From Nocardioides scoriae (GTDB taxonomy: Bacteria > Actinomycetota > Actinomycetes > Propionibacteriales > Nocardioidaceae), in the NCBI RefSeq assembly GCF_900104965.1, contig NZ_LT629757.1, positions 1,240,001 through 1,304,000 of the forward strand: 64,000 nt of DNA, read 5' to 3'. The position numbers and the translations under genes are program-made. Position 1 is the first letter of the stretch, and each line of letters starts with the position of its first letter. Shown in pieces: positions 44,156 through 52,731 of this stretch. Under the pieces are notes generated by a model that was not told where the DNA came from, ran no database searches, and saw nothing but the letters and a program-made list of their open reading frames with translations.

Positions 44156-44676
44156 CGCACGAACTCCAGCCGGGAGGTCAGCCAGGTGCCCTCGCGCCGC
44201 TCGAGCACCAGCCGCAGCCGCTGCTCGCGGGTCTCGTCGCGGCCCCCGGTCTGCCGGTTGCGCGCCGCGACGTCGGCCGCGACCAGCACCACCGCCCGGT
44301 CGTCGGCCAGGGACCTCACCCCGACGGCGCGCACGGTGCCGTAGGCGGTGGTGAGGGTGCGGCGTGCCGAGGACACCAGCTCGTCGCGGCCGGCGGCGTA
44401 CTGCTCGCGGAACTCGCCCGTGGCGCCGGCCAGCACGTCGTCGACGACGGGGTCCATGTCGTGGTGGTCGACCCGCAGGAAGGCCAGTACCTCGGCCCGG
44501 GCGGCGTCGGAGACGGTGCGGTAGTCGGTCGACAGCGCCCGCGCGGCCGGTGCGGGCTCGGCGCGCCCCGGCTGGTGGGTCCAGGTCAGCACGGCCGCGA
44601 CGGCGAGCGCCAGCACCAGGGCGGCCAGCAGCGCGTTGACCACGCCCCACGAGCCTGTCCGGCGTCGTCCGCCCAC
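44152..44676 (-). CDS. Mce-associated-type membrane protein (first of pair)
   Basis: 174 residues from the GTG at 44676, which has GGGGAGG 9 nt upstream; an in-frame ATG at 44709 would add MPDGSQGRRFQ but has no such site, and a TACGAT -10 box overlaps that ATG, which would place the transcript start inside the longer version. One transmembrane segment (VVNALLAALVLALAVAAVLTW) precedes an extracytoplasmic domain (YRTVSDAARAEVLAFLRVD, ATGEFREQYAAGRDEL, TWLTSRLEFVR) similar in pattern to the next gene, so the pair arose by duplication. Role unknown outside the Mce context. Confidence 0.8.
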   Translation of the reverse strand: MGGRRRTGSWGVVNALLAALVLALAVAAVLTWTHQPGRAEPAPAARALSTDYRTVSDAARAEVLAFLRVDHHDMDPVVDDVLAGATGEFREQYAAGRDELVSSARRTLTTAYGTVRAVGVRSLADDRAVVLVAADVAARNRQTGGRDETREQRLRLVLERREGTWLTSRLEFVR

Positions 44677-44725
44677 CTGAAACCGCCTCCCCTGCGACCC
44701 GTCGGGCATCGTAGTGGCGCGGCCC

Positions 44726-44731
44726 TAGACT
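44726..44731 (+). promoter_or_regulatory. -10 box (TAGACT) for leaderless ion-channel transcript
   Basis: TAGACT lies 7 nt before the GTG at 44739; no ribosome-binding site. It is back-to-back with the probable promoter of the Mce-associated genes. Confidence 0.55.
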
Positions 44732-44738
44732 CCGGCGG

Positions 44739-45413
44739 GTGAACCAGACCACTGCCGACCCCGGGCCGGGGAGACGCCTGGTCCGTCACCCCTCGGCGCT
44801 GCTGCTGACCGCCCAGCTGCTGGCCGTGGTCGCCTACCCGTTCCTCGACGCCAGCCGGCTCGGCTCGGCCTTCCTCGGGGTGATCTCGATGGTCGCGGTG
44901 GCCCTGGCCGTCACCGTGGTCCGCAGCACCCCGGCGCTGTCGTTCGTGGCGGTCGCCGTCGGCCTGCCGGCCGTGGTGATGACCGTGGTCGAGGCCGCGC
45001 TGCCCACCTCCGACGGGGTGGCGCTGACCAGCGCCCTGCTGCACGCGCCGTTCTACTTCTACGTCGCCTACAGCATCATCAAGTACCTCTTCCACGACGA
45101 CCACGTCACGACCGACGAGCTCTACGCCATCGGGGCGGCCTTCACGGTCGTGGCCTGGGGCTTCGCCTACCTCTACGTCGTGGTGGCGATCGTGTGGCCC
45201 GGCTCGATCGACCCGGTCGCGGCCTCGGGGGCCGGCCGGTTCTTCGACCTGCTGTTCTTCTCCTTCACCAACCTGACCAGCGTCGGGCTCTCCGACATCC
45301 TGCCGGTCGGCGACCACGCGCGCTCGGTCGTCATCCTCGAGCAGGTCGCCGGCGTGCTGTACGTCGCCATGGTGATCTCGCGGCTGGTCGCGATGACCGT
45401 GCGCAACCGCTAG
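44739..45413 (+). CDS. Two-pore-helix type ion channel protein (Ion_trans_2-like)
   Basis: 224 residues with about six hydrophobic segments. The last two flank a pore loop (FFDLLFFSFTNLTSVGLSDI), as in small potassium channels, but the selectivity filter reads TSVGLSD instead of the usual TVGYGD. That leaves open whether it is potassium-selective. The first four segments form a membrane domain without a charged voltage sensor. The GTG at 44739 lies 7 nt after a -10 box. Its stop codon overlaps the stop of the convergent MFS gene (CTAG). Confidence 0.8.
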   Translation: MNQTTADPGPGRRLVRHPSALLLTAQLLAVVAYPFLDASRLGSAFLGVISMVAVALAVTVVRSTPALSFVAVAVGLPAVVMTVVEAALPTSDGVALTSALLHAPFYFYVAYSIIKYLFHDDHVTTDELYAIGAAFTVVAWGFAYLYVVVAIVWPGSIDPVAASGAGRFFDLLFFSFTNLTSVGLSDILPVGDHARSVVILEQVAGVLYVAMVISRLVAMTVRNR

Positions 45414-46684
45414 CCCAGCTGGTCGGCCAGCAGCCGCGCCCGGGTCCGGACCCGGTAGCGGTAGATCTGGACCAGGCCGAGCGCCCACAGGGGGTACTGC
45501 GTCGCCATCGCCCAGCGGAACGCCTCGGGGGTGTAGGAGGTGCTGGCCCCGGGCGTGCGCCAGTCGAGCACCAGGCCGATCACCACGACCATGAACAGGC
45601 TGGCGTAGAAGCCGCCCTGGTTGATGATCCCGGTGGCGCTGGCCAACCGGTGGGAGGGGTTGGAGGTGCGGCCGACGTCGAACCCGATCACCGAGGCGGG
45701 GCCCCCGACGCCGGCGACGAGGACCAGCACCACCAGCACGGCGTACGGCGCGGGGCCGGGCCACGCGAGCACCACCGTCCAGGCGGTGACGATGGCGGCC
45801 ACGATGGCCAGCACCACGGTGGAGCGGTGCCACGGGTGGGCTCCGACCAGCCAGCCCAGGGCCGGCCCGGAGACCATCATCACGACCACCATCAGGGTCA
45901 GCAGCAGGCCGGCCGCCCCGGCGGAGAGACCCTCGCCGCGGACGAAGAACGGGAAGCCCCACAGCAGCGTCATCGTGGTGGCGCTGAACTGGGTGCTGAA
46001 GTGCATCCAGAAGCCGAGCCGGGTGCCGGGCTGCTGCCAGGAGGCGGTGAGGCTCTCCCTGACCGCACCCAGCGACAGCGGCGCGCCGCGGAGGTGGCGC
46101 CCGTCGGGGGCGTCGTGCAGGACGACGACGAGCAGCACCGCCAGCACCACGCCGATGCCGGCCGCCGTCAGGTAGGAGGTCGTCCAGCCCAGCGTGCTCA
46201 GCGCCCACGTCATCGGCACCGCCGCGGCCACGGCGCCGAGCTGGCCGAGCGTGCCGGTGACCTGGGTGACGAAGGGGATCCGGCGCACTGGGAACCACGT
46301 GCTGACCAGGCGCAGCACGCAGATGAAGGTCATCGCGTCGCCCATGCCGACGAAGGCCCGCGCGACCAGCGCCACCGGATAGCTGGACGCGAACGCGAAC
46401 GCCGCCTGCCCGGCCGTCATGAACGCGAGCCCGGCCAGCATCACGCTGCGGGAGCCGAACCGGTCGACGAGCAGGCCCACGGGGATCTGCATCCCGGCGT
46501 AGACGAGCAGCTGCAGCATGGTGAAGGTCGCCAGCTGGGCCGCCGAGATGCCGAAGCGCTCGGTGGCGACCAGGCCGGCGACGCCGAGCGAGGAGCGGTG
46601 GAACACGGCGAGCACGTAGACGGACAGGCCGACGGCCCAGACCGTCCACGCGCTGCGGTAGCCGGGGGCGGGGGGCGCGCTCAC
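45410..46684 (-). CDS. Major facilitator superfamily transporter
   Basis: 424 residues with about 12 transmembrane segments. The loop between segments 2 and 3 reads GLLVDRFGSRSVMLAG, the MFS signature (G-x3-D-R-x-G-x-R), after a start FHRSSLGVAGLVATERFGIS typical of actinobacterial MFS members of the nitrate/organic anion-like type. The substrate is not evident. The GTG at 46684 lies 16 bases after the uvrB stop codon, so it may be transcribed with uvrB. Ends tail-to-tail with the ion channel gene, sharing 4 bases. Confidence 0.88.
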   Translation of the reverse strand: MSAPPAPGYRSAWTVWAVGLSVYVLAVFHRSSLGVAGLVATERFGISAAQLATFTMLQLLVYAGMQIPVGLLVDRFGSRSVMLAGLAFMTAGQAAFAFASSYPVALVARAFVGMGDAMTFICVLRLVSTWFPVRRIPFVTQVTGTLGQLGAVAAAVPMTWALSTLGWTTSYLTAAGIGVVLAVLLVVVLHDAPDGRHLRGAPLSLGAVRESLTASWQQPGTRLGFWMHFSTQFSATTMTLLWGFPFFVRGEGLSAGAAGLLLTLMVVVMMVSGPALGWLVGAHPWHRSTVVLAIVAAIVTAWTVVLAWPGPAPYAVLVVLVLVAGVGGPASVIGFDVGRTSNPSHRLASATGIINQGGFYASLFMVVVIGLVLDWRTPGASTSYTPEAFRWAMATQYPLWALGLVQIYRYRVRTRARLLADQLG

Positions 46685-46700
46685 CGGGTGCGGCGCTCGC

Positions 46701-48827
46701 TCACCGGGTGGCCTCCAGCATCTGGCGCAGCTCCTTCTTGAGGTCCGAGATCTCGTCGCGCAGCCTCGCGGCCACCTCGAACTGCAGCTCGGCCGCCGCG
46801 GTGTGCATCTGCTCGGTCAGCGCCTGCACCAGCTCGGCCAGGTCGGAGGACGGGATGCCGGCGGTGTCGGGCAGCTTCTCGTGGAGCTTGCCCATCTTGG
46901 ACAGCCCCGGCACGGGTGCCTTGCGGGACTTGTCGCCGCGGGCGCCGGTGCCCTGCCAGGTGGCCAGCAGCTCGGCCGTGTCCTCGTCGTCGCGGGCCAG
47001 CATCTCGGTGATGTCGGCGATCTTCTTGCGCAGCGGCTGCGGGTCGACGCCGTGGGCGGTGTTGTAGGCGACCTGCTTGGCGCGCCGACGGTTGGTCTCG
47101 TCGATCGCCTTCTCCATCGAGGGCGTGATGCGGTCGGCGTACATGTGGACCTGGCCCGACACGTTGCGGGCCGCACGGCCGATGGTCTGGATCAAAGACT
47201 TGTCGGAGCGCAGGAAGCCCTCCTTGTCGGCGTCGAGGATCGCCACCAGCGACACCTCGGGCAGGTCGAGGCCCTCGCGGAGCAGGTTGATGCCGATGAG
47301 GACGTCGTACTCCCCCATCCGCAGCTCGCGCAGCAGCTCGATGCGGCGCAGGGTGTCGACCTCCGAGTGGAGGTAGCGGCACCGCACGCCGGCCTCGAGG
47401 AGGTAGTCGGTGAGGTCCTCGGACATCTTCTTGGTCAACGTGGTGACCAGGACCCGCTCGTTGCGCTCGACCCGGGTGTTGATCTCCGACATCAGGTCGT
47501 CGATCTGGCCCTTGGTCGGCTTGACGATGACCTCGGGGTCGACCAGGCCGGTCGGGCGGATGATCTGCTCGACGACGTTGTCGATCCCGCCGCCCTTGGC
47601 GACCTCGTAGTCGCCCGGCGTGGCCGAGAGGTAGATCGTCTGGCCGATGCGGTCGAGGAACTCCTCCCACTTGAGCGGGCGGTTGTCCATCGCGCTGGGC
47701 AGGCGGAACCCGTGGTCGACCAGGTTGCGCTTGCGGGACATGTCGCCCTCGTACATGCCGCCGATCTGCGGCACGGCGACGTGGGACTCGTCCACGACGA
47801 GCACGAAGTCCTCGGGGAAGTAGTCGAGCAGGCAGTTGGGCGCGCTCCCGCGGGCGCGGCCGTCGATGTGCATCGAGTAGTTCTCGATGCCCGAGCACGA
47901 CCCGACCTGGCGCATCATCTCGATGTCGTAGGAGGTGCGCATCCGCAGCCGCTGGGCCTCGAGCAGCTTGCCCTGCCGCTCGAACAGCGCGACCTGCTCC
48001 TCCATCTCGGCCTCGATGCTGCCGATGGCGCGCTCCATCCGCGCCGGCCCGGCGACGTAGTGGGTCGCGGGGAAGACGTAGATCTCCTGGTCGTCGGTGA
48101 TGATCTCGCCGGTCACCGGGTGGAGCGTCATCAGCCGCTCGATCTCGTCGCCGAAGAACTCCACGCGCACGGCGTGCTCCTCGTAGACCGGGAAGATCTC
48201 GAGGGTGTCGCCGCGGACGCGGAAGGTGCCGCGGGTGAAGGCCAGGTCGTTGCGGGTGTACTGGATGTTGACGAGCTGGCGCAGCACGTCGTCGCGGTCC
48301 ATCTCCTTGCCGACCTTGAGCCGCAGCATGCGGTCGACGTACTCCTGCGGGGTGCCGAGGCCGTAGATGCACGAGACGGTCGAGACCACGATCACGTCGC
48401 GGCGGGTCAGCAGCGAGTTGGTCGCCGAGTGGCGCAGCCGCTCGACCTCCTCGTTGATCGAGGAGTCCTTCTCGATGTAGGTGTCCGTCTGCGGGACGTA
48501 GGCCTCGGGCTGGTAGTAGTCGTAGTAGGAGACGAAGTACTCGACCGCGTTGTCGGGGAACAGCTGGCGCAGCTCGTTGGCGAACTGCGCGGCCAGCGTC
48601 TTGTTGGGCTGCATCACCAGCAGCGGCCGCTGCACCTGCTCGGCGACCCACGCGACGGTCGCCGTCTTGCCGGTGCCGGTGGCGCCGAGGAGGACGACGT
48701 CCTTCTCCCCGTCGGTGATCCGCTTGGTGATCTCGGCGATCGCCGTGGGCTGGTCCCCCGCCGGCTGGTAGTCCGACTGCACGTCGAAGGGCGCGACGCG
48801 GCGCTCGAGATCGGTCACTGGACGCAT
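46701..48827 (-). CDS. uvrB: UvrABC excinuclease subunit B
   Basis: 708 residues, near full length. UvrB verifies DNA damage and positions UvrC. Walker A is GATGTGKT (48-55); the beta-hairpin region [20 protein letters not shown], helicase motifs ([54 protein letters not shown]) and the C-terminal UVR domain ([20 protein letters not shown]) are all present. The ATG at 48827 has a TAGGCT -10 box 6 nt upstream, so the mRNA is probably leaderless. No SOS box was noticed in the short intergenic region. Confidence 0.97.
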   Translation of the reverse strand: MRPVTDLERRVAPFDVQSDYQPAGDQPTAIAEITKRITDGEKDVVLLGATGTGKTATVAWVAEQVQRPLLVMQPNKTLAAQFANELRQLFPDNAVEYFVSYYDYYQPEAYVPQTDTYIEKDSSINEEVERLRHSATNSLLTRRDVIVVSTVSCIYGLGTPQEYVDRMLRLKVGKEMDRDDVLRQLVNIQYTRNDLAFTRGTFRVRGDTLEIFPVYEEHAVRVEFFGDEIERLMTLHPVTGEIITDDQEIYVFPATHYVAGPARMERAIGSIEAEMEEQVALFERQGKLLEAQRLRMRTSYDIEMMRQVGSCSGIENYSMHIDGRARGSAPNCLLDYFPEDFVLVVDESHVAVPQIGGMYEGDMSRKRNLVDHGFRLPSAMDNRPLKWEEFLDRIGQTIYLSATPGDYEVAKGGGIDNVVEQIIRPTGLVDPEVIVKPTKGQIDDLMSEINTRVERNERVLVTTLTKKMSEDLTDYLLEAGVRCRYLHSEVDTLRRIELLRELRMGEYDVLIGINLLREGLDLPEVSLVAILDADKEGFLRSDKSLIQTIGRAARNVSGQVHMYADRITPSMEKAIDETNRRRAKQVAYNTAHGVDPQPLRKKIADITEMLARDDEDTAELLATWQGTGARGDKSRKAPVPGLSKMGKLHEKLPDTAGIPSSDLAELVQALTEQMHTAAAELQFEVAARLRDEISDLKKELRQMLEATR

Positions 48828-48833
48828 GGGACG

Positions 48834-48839
48834 AGCCTA
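48834..48839 (-). promoter_or_regulatory. -10 box (TAGGCT) for leaderless uvrB transcript
   Basis: TAGGCT on the minus strand, 6 nt before the uvrB ATG; no ribosome-binding site is present. Confidence 0.5.
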
Positions 48840-48890
48840 CGACCGGCCACCGACAGCCACGGACGCCGGCGACTCTGGGAGACTGCGGCC

Positions 48891-50162
48891 GTGCAGCGCC
48901 GACACCTCCCCCTCGTGAACATGTCCCACCCCGTGGCCATGCTCGCCCGGAGGTTCGTGATGGTCACCTTCGGCATCCCCGTGCTGATCGCGCTGGGCAT
49001 GAGCCTGGTCGACTCCTACCGGCGGCGGGGCAAGAAGCCGAAGCCGTTCCCCACCCGCACGGCGGCCGAGACCCCGGTCGGGAGCGGCACGGTCACGACC
49101 TACACCTACGGCCAGGACCTGTACGACGACATGCTCCGCGCCATCGAGGGCGCCCAGCGCCTGGTGCTCCTCGAGACCTACATCTGGAAGGGCGACGCCC
49201 TCGGCCAGCGGTTCAAGAAGGCGATCATCGACGCGGCCGACCGCGGCGTCGAGGTGCGGGTGATCTACGACCAGCTCGCCAACCTCGTCGTGCGGCCGCC
49301 GTTCAAGCACTTCCCGCCCCAGGTGAAGGTGCTGGTCTACCCGGTGTACTCCGCCGGCTGGCGGTTCTTCGACCTGAGCCGCTACGGCCGCGACCACCGC
49401 AAGATCCTCGTCGTCGACGACGAGGTGGGCTTCGTCGGCGGCTACAACCTCGGCTCGGCGTACGCCACCGAGTGGCGCGACACCCACTGCCGGATCACCG
49501 GCCCCGGCGTCTCCGACCTGACCCGGGCGTTCGCCGACTTCTGGAACCTGCACCGCGAGAAGCGCTTCCGGCGCAGCGAGTCGCCCATGCTGGTCTCCGC
49601 GCCCTCGGCCTGGGAGCCCCGGATCCGGGTGCACCGCAACCTGCCGCGGCTGTGGATGTTCCCGATCCGCTCGATGTACCTCGAGGCCATCAACCGCGCC
49701 CAGACCAACGTCTGGATGACCCACGCCTACTTCATCCCCGACGAGAGCTTCGTCGAGGCGCTGCTGATGGCGTCCCGCCGCGGCGTCGACGTGCGGCTGC
49801 TGCTGCCGGCCAAGTCCAACCACATCGTGGCCGACTGGATCTCGCGCGGCTACTTCCGCCGGATGCTCGACGCCGGGGTCGGCATCCACCGCTTCCGCGA
49901 CGCGATGGTCCACGCCAAGACCGCCACCATCGACGGCAGCTGGACCACGATCGGCACCGCCAACGTCGACCGGCTGTCCATGAGCGGCAACTACGAGATC
50001 AACGTCGAGATCATCGACGAGTCGCTCGCGGCCGAGATGGAGCGCATCTTCGAGACCGACCTGACCAACAGCCTCCCGCTGACCCTCCACGAGTGGGAGG
50101 CGCGTGACGTCTACTCCCGCTTCACCGAGTTCGTCCTCAAGCCCCTGCGCCCCCTGCTCTGA
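48891..50162 (+). CDS. Phospholipase D-family phosphatidyltransferase (cardiolipin-synthase-like)
   Basis: 423 residues from the GTG at 48891 (a GTG at 48915 is an alternative). One N-terminal membrane segment (FVMVTFGIPVLIALGMSLVD) precedes two PLD domains with HKD motifs: HRKILVVDDEVGFVGGYN (about residue 165) and HAKTATIDGSWTTIGTAN (about residue 340). The architecture fits bacterial cardiolipin synthases of the PLD type, which join phospholipids at the membrane; other phospholipid transesterifications are possible. It is divergent from uvrB and ends before a long hairpin. Confidence 0.88.
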   Translation: MQRRHLPLVNMSHPVAMLARRFVMVTFGIPVLIALGMSLVDSYRRRGKKPKPFPTRTAAETPVGSGTVTTYTYGQDLYDDMLRAIEGAQRLVLLETYIWKGDALGQRFKKAIIDAADRGVEVRVIYDQLANLVVRPPFKHFPPQVKVLVYPVYSAGWRFFDLSRYGRDHRKILVVDDEVGFVGGYNLGSAYATEWRDTHCRITGPGVSDLTRAFADFWNLHREKRFRRSESPMLVSAPSAWEPRIRVHRNLPRLWMFPIRSMYLEAINRAQTNVWMTHAYFIPDESFVEALLMASRRGVDVRLLLPAKSNHIVADWISRGYFRRMLDAGVGIHRFRDAMVHAKTATIDGSWTTIGTANVDRLSMSGNYEINVEIIDESLAAEMERIFETDLTNSLPLTLHEWEARDVYSRFTEFVLKPLRPLL

Positions 50163-50188
50163 CCTCGGACCGGACTCGGCACCCTCCT

Positions 50189-50229
50189 GTCCGTGGATCT
50201 CACGCACCGGGTGAGGAGGATCCACGGAC
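50189..50229. repeat. Long palindromic hairpin downstream of the PLD-family gene
   Basis: Perfect 11-bp inverted repeat GTCCGTGGATC / GATCCACGGAC with a nested CTCAC-N7-GTGAG stem in its loop. It lies 26 bases beyond the plus-strand stop codon and 51 bases beyond the minus-strand AbiEi-like gene end, so it may end transcription from both sides. The nested structure also resembles mobile REP-like palindromes, which a genome search could decide. Confidence 0.65.
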
Positions 50230-50280
50230 CAGGCCGTCGGCCACGTCCTGGACCGGACAGCCCGGCCGGCACCCGCGCGC

Positions 50281-51204
50281 TCACGCGCCCGCTCCGCGCT
50301 GGTGCAGCACCCGCACGAGCGCGGCCGCCGTCGCGCACGGCCGCGAGAAGACCTGGCCGTAGCCGAGCCGCACGGTGACACCGCCCGCCGCGGCGGCGTC
50401 CAGGTCGCGGTCCATGTCGGCGTCGCGCGACCGGAACCGCTCGTGGAGCCGCCCGTCGAGCTCGACGAGGCAGCCCTGGCCGTAGACGGCGTCGCGGTAG
50501 ACGCGACCGGCGCGGCCCTGGTCGGCCTGCTGCCGCTCGGCCCGCGGCAGGCCGTGCGGGCGCTCGACGTGGACCAGGAAGCCGTGCTCGAGGACCGAGC
50601 AGGTGCCCCGGGCGACGTCGTCGAGCACCGACACCAGCCGATCCCGCCGCGCCAGGCGCGGGCGAGCGGCCACGGCCGCGGCCAGGCGCGCCGCGGTGGT
50701 GCCGCGGGCGTTGACCGCCGCAGCCAGCACGGCGACCGCGGCGCCCTCGTCGTGCGCGGCCGCAGCGAGGTCGACCACCGCCTCCTCCAGGCGCTGGCGC
50801 GGCGGCCCGAGGTGCCAGTGGACCGTCTCCTCCATCCGTGAGCGGTGCCGCACCCGCACGCCGGGCAGCGGCGCGGGGCGGGCCCGGTCGCCGGCCACGA
50901 CCAGGTGCACCGTCTCCCGCGGGCCGGGCAGCCTGCCCTCGGCGAGCGCGATCGCGGACTCCCCCGCGACGGCCGCGGGCCAGGTCGCCAGCACCGCGCC
51001 CCACGCCCGCTGCCTCCAGGTCGGCTCGCCCGTGTGGTCCACCAGCACTCCCCGGAGCAGCGGCACGAGCAAGCGCCGCCGCGCCAGCCGGTCGAGGTCG
51101 TGCTGGCGCAGCCCTGCGGCGAGCGCCTGCTTGCGGCTCACCACGCCGTCCTGGCGCCCGAGGTAGTCGGCCAGCAGGAGCAGCAGCGCGGATGCCTCGG
51201 ACAC
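50281..51204 (-). CDS. AbiEi-antitoxin/DUF559-type domain protein
   Basis: 307 residues. The N-terminal part (ADYLGRQDGVVSRKQALAAGL, then DLDRLARRRLLVPLLRGVLVDH) resembles the winged helix of AbiEi-type type IV antitoxins. The C-terminal part (RVYRDAVYGQGCLVELDGRLHERFRSRDADMDRDLDAAAAGG, overlapping blocks) resembles DUF559/Vsr-like endonuclease folds with an acidic ELDG core and Arg-rich flank. No AbiEii toxin gene is adjacent, so a complete toxin-antitoxin pair is not evident; such single proteins are frequent in actinobacteria. The GTG at 51204 is preferred over an ATG at 51291, which adds an Arg/Ser-rich tail. Function unknown. Confidence 0.75.
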   Translation of the reverse strand: MSEASALLLLLADYLGRQDGVVSRKQALAAGLRQHDLDRLARRRLLVPLLRGVLVDHTGEPTWRQRAWGAVLATWPAAVAGESAIALAEGRLPGPRETVHLVVAGDRARPAPLPGVRVRHRSRMEETVHWHLGPPRQRLEEAVVDLAAAAHDEGAAVAVLAAAVNARGTTAARLAAAVAARPRLARRDRLVSVLDDVARGTCSVLEHGFLVHVERPHGLPRAERQQADQGRAGRVYRDAVYGQGCLVELDGRLHERFRSRDADMDRDLDAAAAGGVTVRLGYGQVFSRPCATAAALVRVLHQRGAGA

Positions 51205-51284
51205 GCGACCAGGCTCGCCCGCCGCGGCACGGGCTGCCAGCCCGCGTCCCCGGGCTGTGGACGACGACGACCGGACGAGCCGAC

Positions 51285-51313
51285 GTGACATCCGTCGGGT
51301 CACGACGGATACT
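51285..51313 (+). promoter_or_regulatory. gabT promoter with inverted-repeat operator
   Basis: -35 GTGACA (51285-51290), 17-bp spacer, -10 GATACT (51308-51313). A perfect inverted repeat ATCCGTC-N7-GACGGAT (51290-51310) fills the spacer, so a regulator bound there would control RNA polymerase directly. The start point is expected near 51320. Confidence 0.6.
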
Positions 51314-51360
51314 GGACGCGACCCAGCCTCGCACTTCTGATCTCGTTGCAGGAGACCCCG

Positions 51361-52728
51361 ATGACGACCGAATCCGCAGCCCCCGCCCGTGTCGCCGGTG
51401 GACCTGACCTGCCGCAGGAGCGGCGCCTGGTCACCGAGATCCCCGGCCCGCGCTCGCGGGCGATGCACGAGCGGCGGCTCGCGGCCGTCGCGGCCGGCGT
51501 CGGCAGCACGCTCCCGGTGTACGTCGAGGCGGCCGGCGGCGGGGTGGTCGTCGACGTCGACGGCAACTCGTTCATCGACCTGGCCAGCGGCATCGCGGTC
51601 ACCAGCGTCGGCAACAGCGCCCCCGAGGTCGTCTCCCGCGTCACCGAGCAGGTCGCGGCGTTCACCCACACCTGCTTCATGGTCGCGCCCTACGAGGGCT
51701 ACGTGGAGGTCTGCGAGAAGCTCGCGCAGCTGACCCCCGGCGACCACGCCAAGAAGACCGCGCTGTTCAACTCAGGTGCCGAGGCGGTCGAGAACGCCGT
51801 CAAGGTGGCCCGGTCGTACACCGGCCGCGACGCGGTGGTCGTCTTCGACCACGCCTACCACGGCCGCACCAACCTCACGATGGCCATGACGGCCAAGAAC
51901 ATGCCCTACAAGGACGGCTTCGGCCCCTTCGCCGGCGAGGTCTACCGGGCGCCGATCTCCTACCCCTTCCGCGAGCCGGTCGAGATCACCGGCGAGCAGG
52001 CCGCGGCGCGTGCGATCGACGTCGTCGAGAAGCAGGTCGGTGCGGCCAACCTGGCCTGCGTGGTGATCGAGCCCGTCCTGGGCGAGGGCGGCTTCGTGGT
52101 CCCGGCCCCCGGCTTCCTGTCCACCGTCGCCGCGTGGTGCCGCGCCAACGGCGTGGTCTTCGTGGCCGACGAGATCCAGTCGGGCATGTGCCGCACCGGC
52201 GCGTGGTTCGCCAGCGAGCACGACGACGTCGTGCCCGACCTGGTGACCGTGGCCAAGGGCGTGGCCGGCGGGCTGCCGCTCGCGGCGGTCGTGGGCCGCG
52301 CCGAGATCATGGACTCCGTCCACGGCGGTGGCCTCGGCGGGACGTACGGCGGCAACCCGGTCGCCTGCGCCGCCGCCCTCGGCGCCATCGCCACGATGGA
52401 GCAGCTCGACCTCAACGCCGCCGCGCGGCGCATCGAAGCGACCATGCGCGACCGGCTCGGCACCCTGGCCGAGAAGTTCCCCGCCATCGGCGAGGTCCGG
52501 GGACGCGGCGCCATGCTCGCCATCGAGCTCGTCGAGCCCGGCACCACCACGCCCGACGCCGCCCTGGCGGGCCGGCTCAGCGCCGGCTGCCACCAGCGCG
52601 GCGTGCTCACCCTGACCTGCGGCACCTACGGCAACGTGCTGCGGTTCCTGCCCTCCCTGGTCATGCCCGAGCACCTGCTCCACGAGGCGCTCGACGTGAT
52701 CGAGGAGGTCGCGCTCACCCTGGTGTGA
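51361..52728 (+). CDS. gabT: 4-aminobutyrate (GABA) aminotransferase, class III
   Basis: 455 residues. GabT converts GABA and 2-oxoglutarate to succinic semialdehyde and glutamate. Class III PLP-aminotransferase features: IDLASGIAVTSVGNSAPEVV, LFNSGAEAVENAVKVARSYT, DHAYHGRTNLTMAMT, FVADEIQSGMCRTG and the PLP lysine Lys299 in TVAKGVAGGLPLAAV. The ATG at 51361 has AGGAG 6 nt upstream. It has its own promoter with an operator-like repeat and is convergent with a LysR gene (3 bases apart). With the aminobutyraldehyde dehydrogenase 6 kb away it would complete putrescine breakdown to succinic semialdehyde. Confidence 0.9.
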   Translation: MTTESAAPARVAGGPDLPQERRLVTEIPGPRSRAMHERRLAAVAAGVGSTLPVYVEAAGGGVVVDVDGNSFIDLASGIAVTSVGNSAPEVVSRVTEQVAAFTHTCFMVAPYEGYVEVCEKLAQLTPGDHAKKTALFNSGAEAVENAVKVARSYTGRDAVVVFDHAYHGRTNLTMAMTAKNMPYKDGFGPFAGEVYRAPISYPFREPVEITGEQAAARAIDVVEKQVGAANLACVVIEPVLGEGGFVVPAPGFLSTVAAWCRANGVVFVADEIQSGMCRTGAWFASEHDDVVPDLVTVAKGVAGGLPLAAVVGRAEIMDSVHGGGLGGTYGGNPVACAAALGAIATMEQLDLNAAARRIEATMRDRLGTLAEKFPAIGEVRGRGAMLAIELVEPGTTTPDAALAGRLSAGCHQRGVLTLTCGTYGNVLRFLPSLVMPEHLLHEALDVIEEVALTLV

Positions 52729-52731
52729 GCC

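Noticed and set aside
46803-50162. A 1,119-codon plus-strand open frame spanning uvrB antisense and the PLD gene
   Set aside because: The 5' part is antisense to uvrB; only 48891-50162 is a real gene (PLD family). Long antisense frames are common at this GC content.
51205-51291. Upstream extension of the AbiEi/DUF559-like gene to the ATG at 51291
   Set aside because: Adds an Arg/Ser/Ala-rich low-complexity tail overlapping the gabT promoter; the GTG at 51204 gives a sensible domain start.
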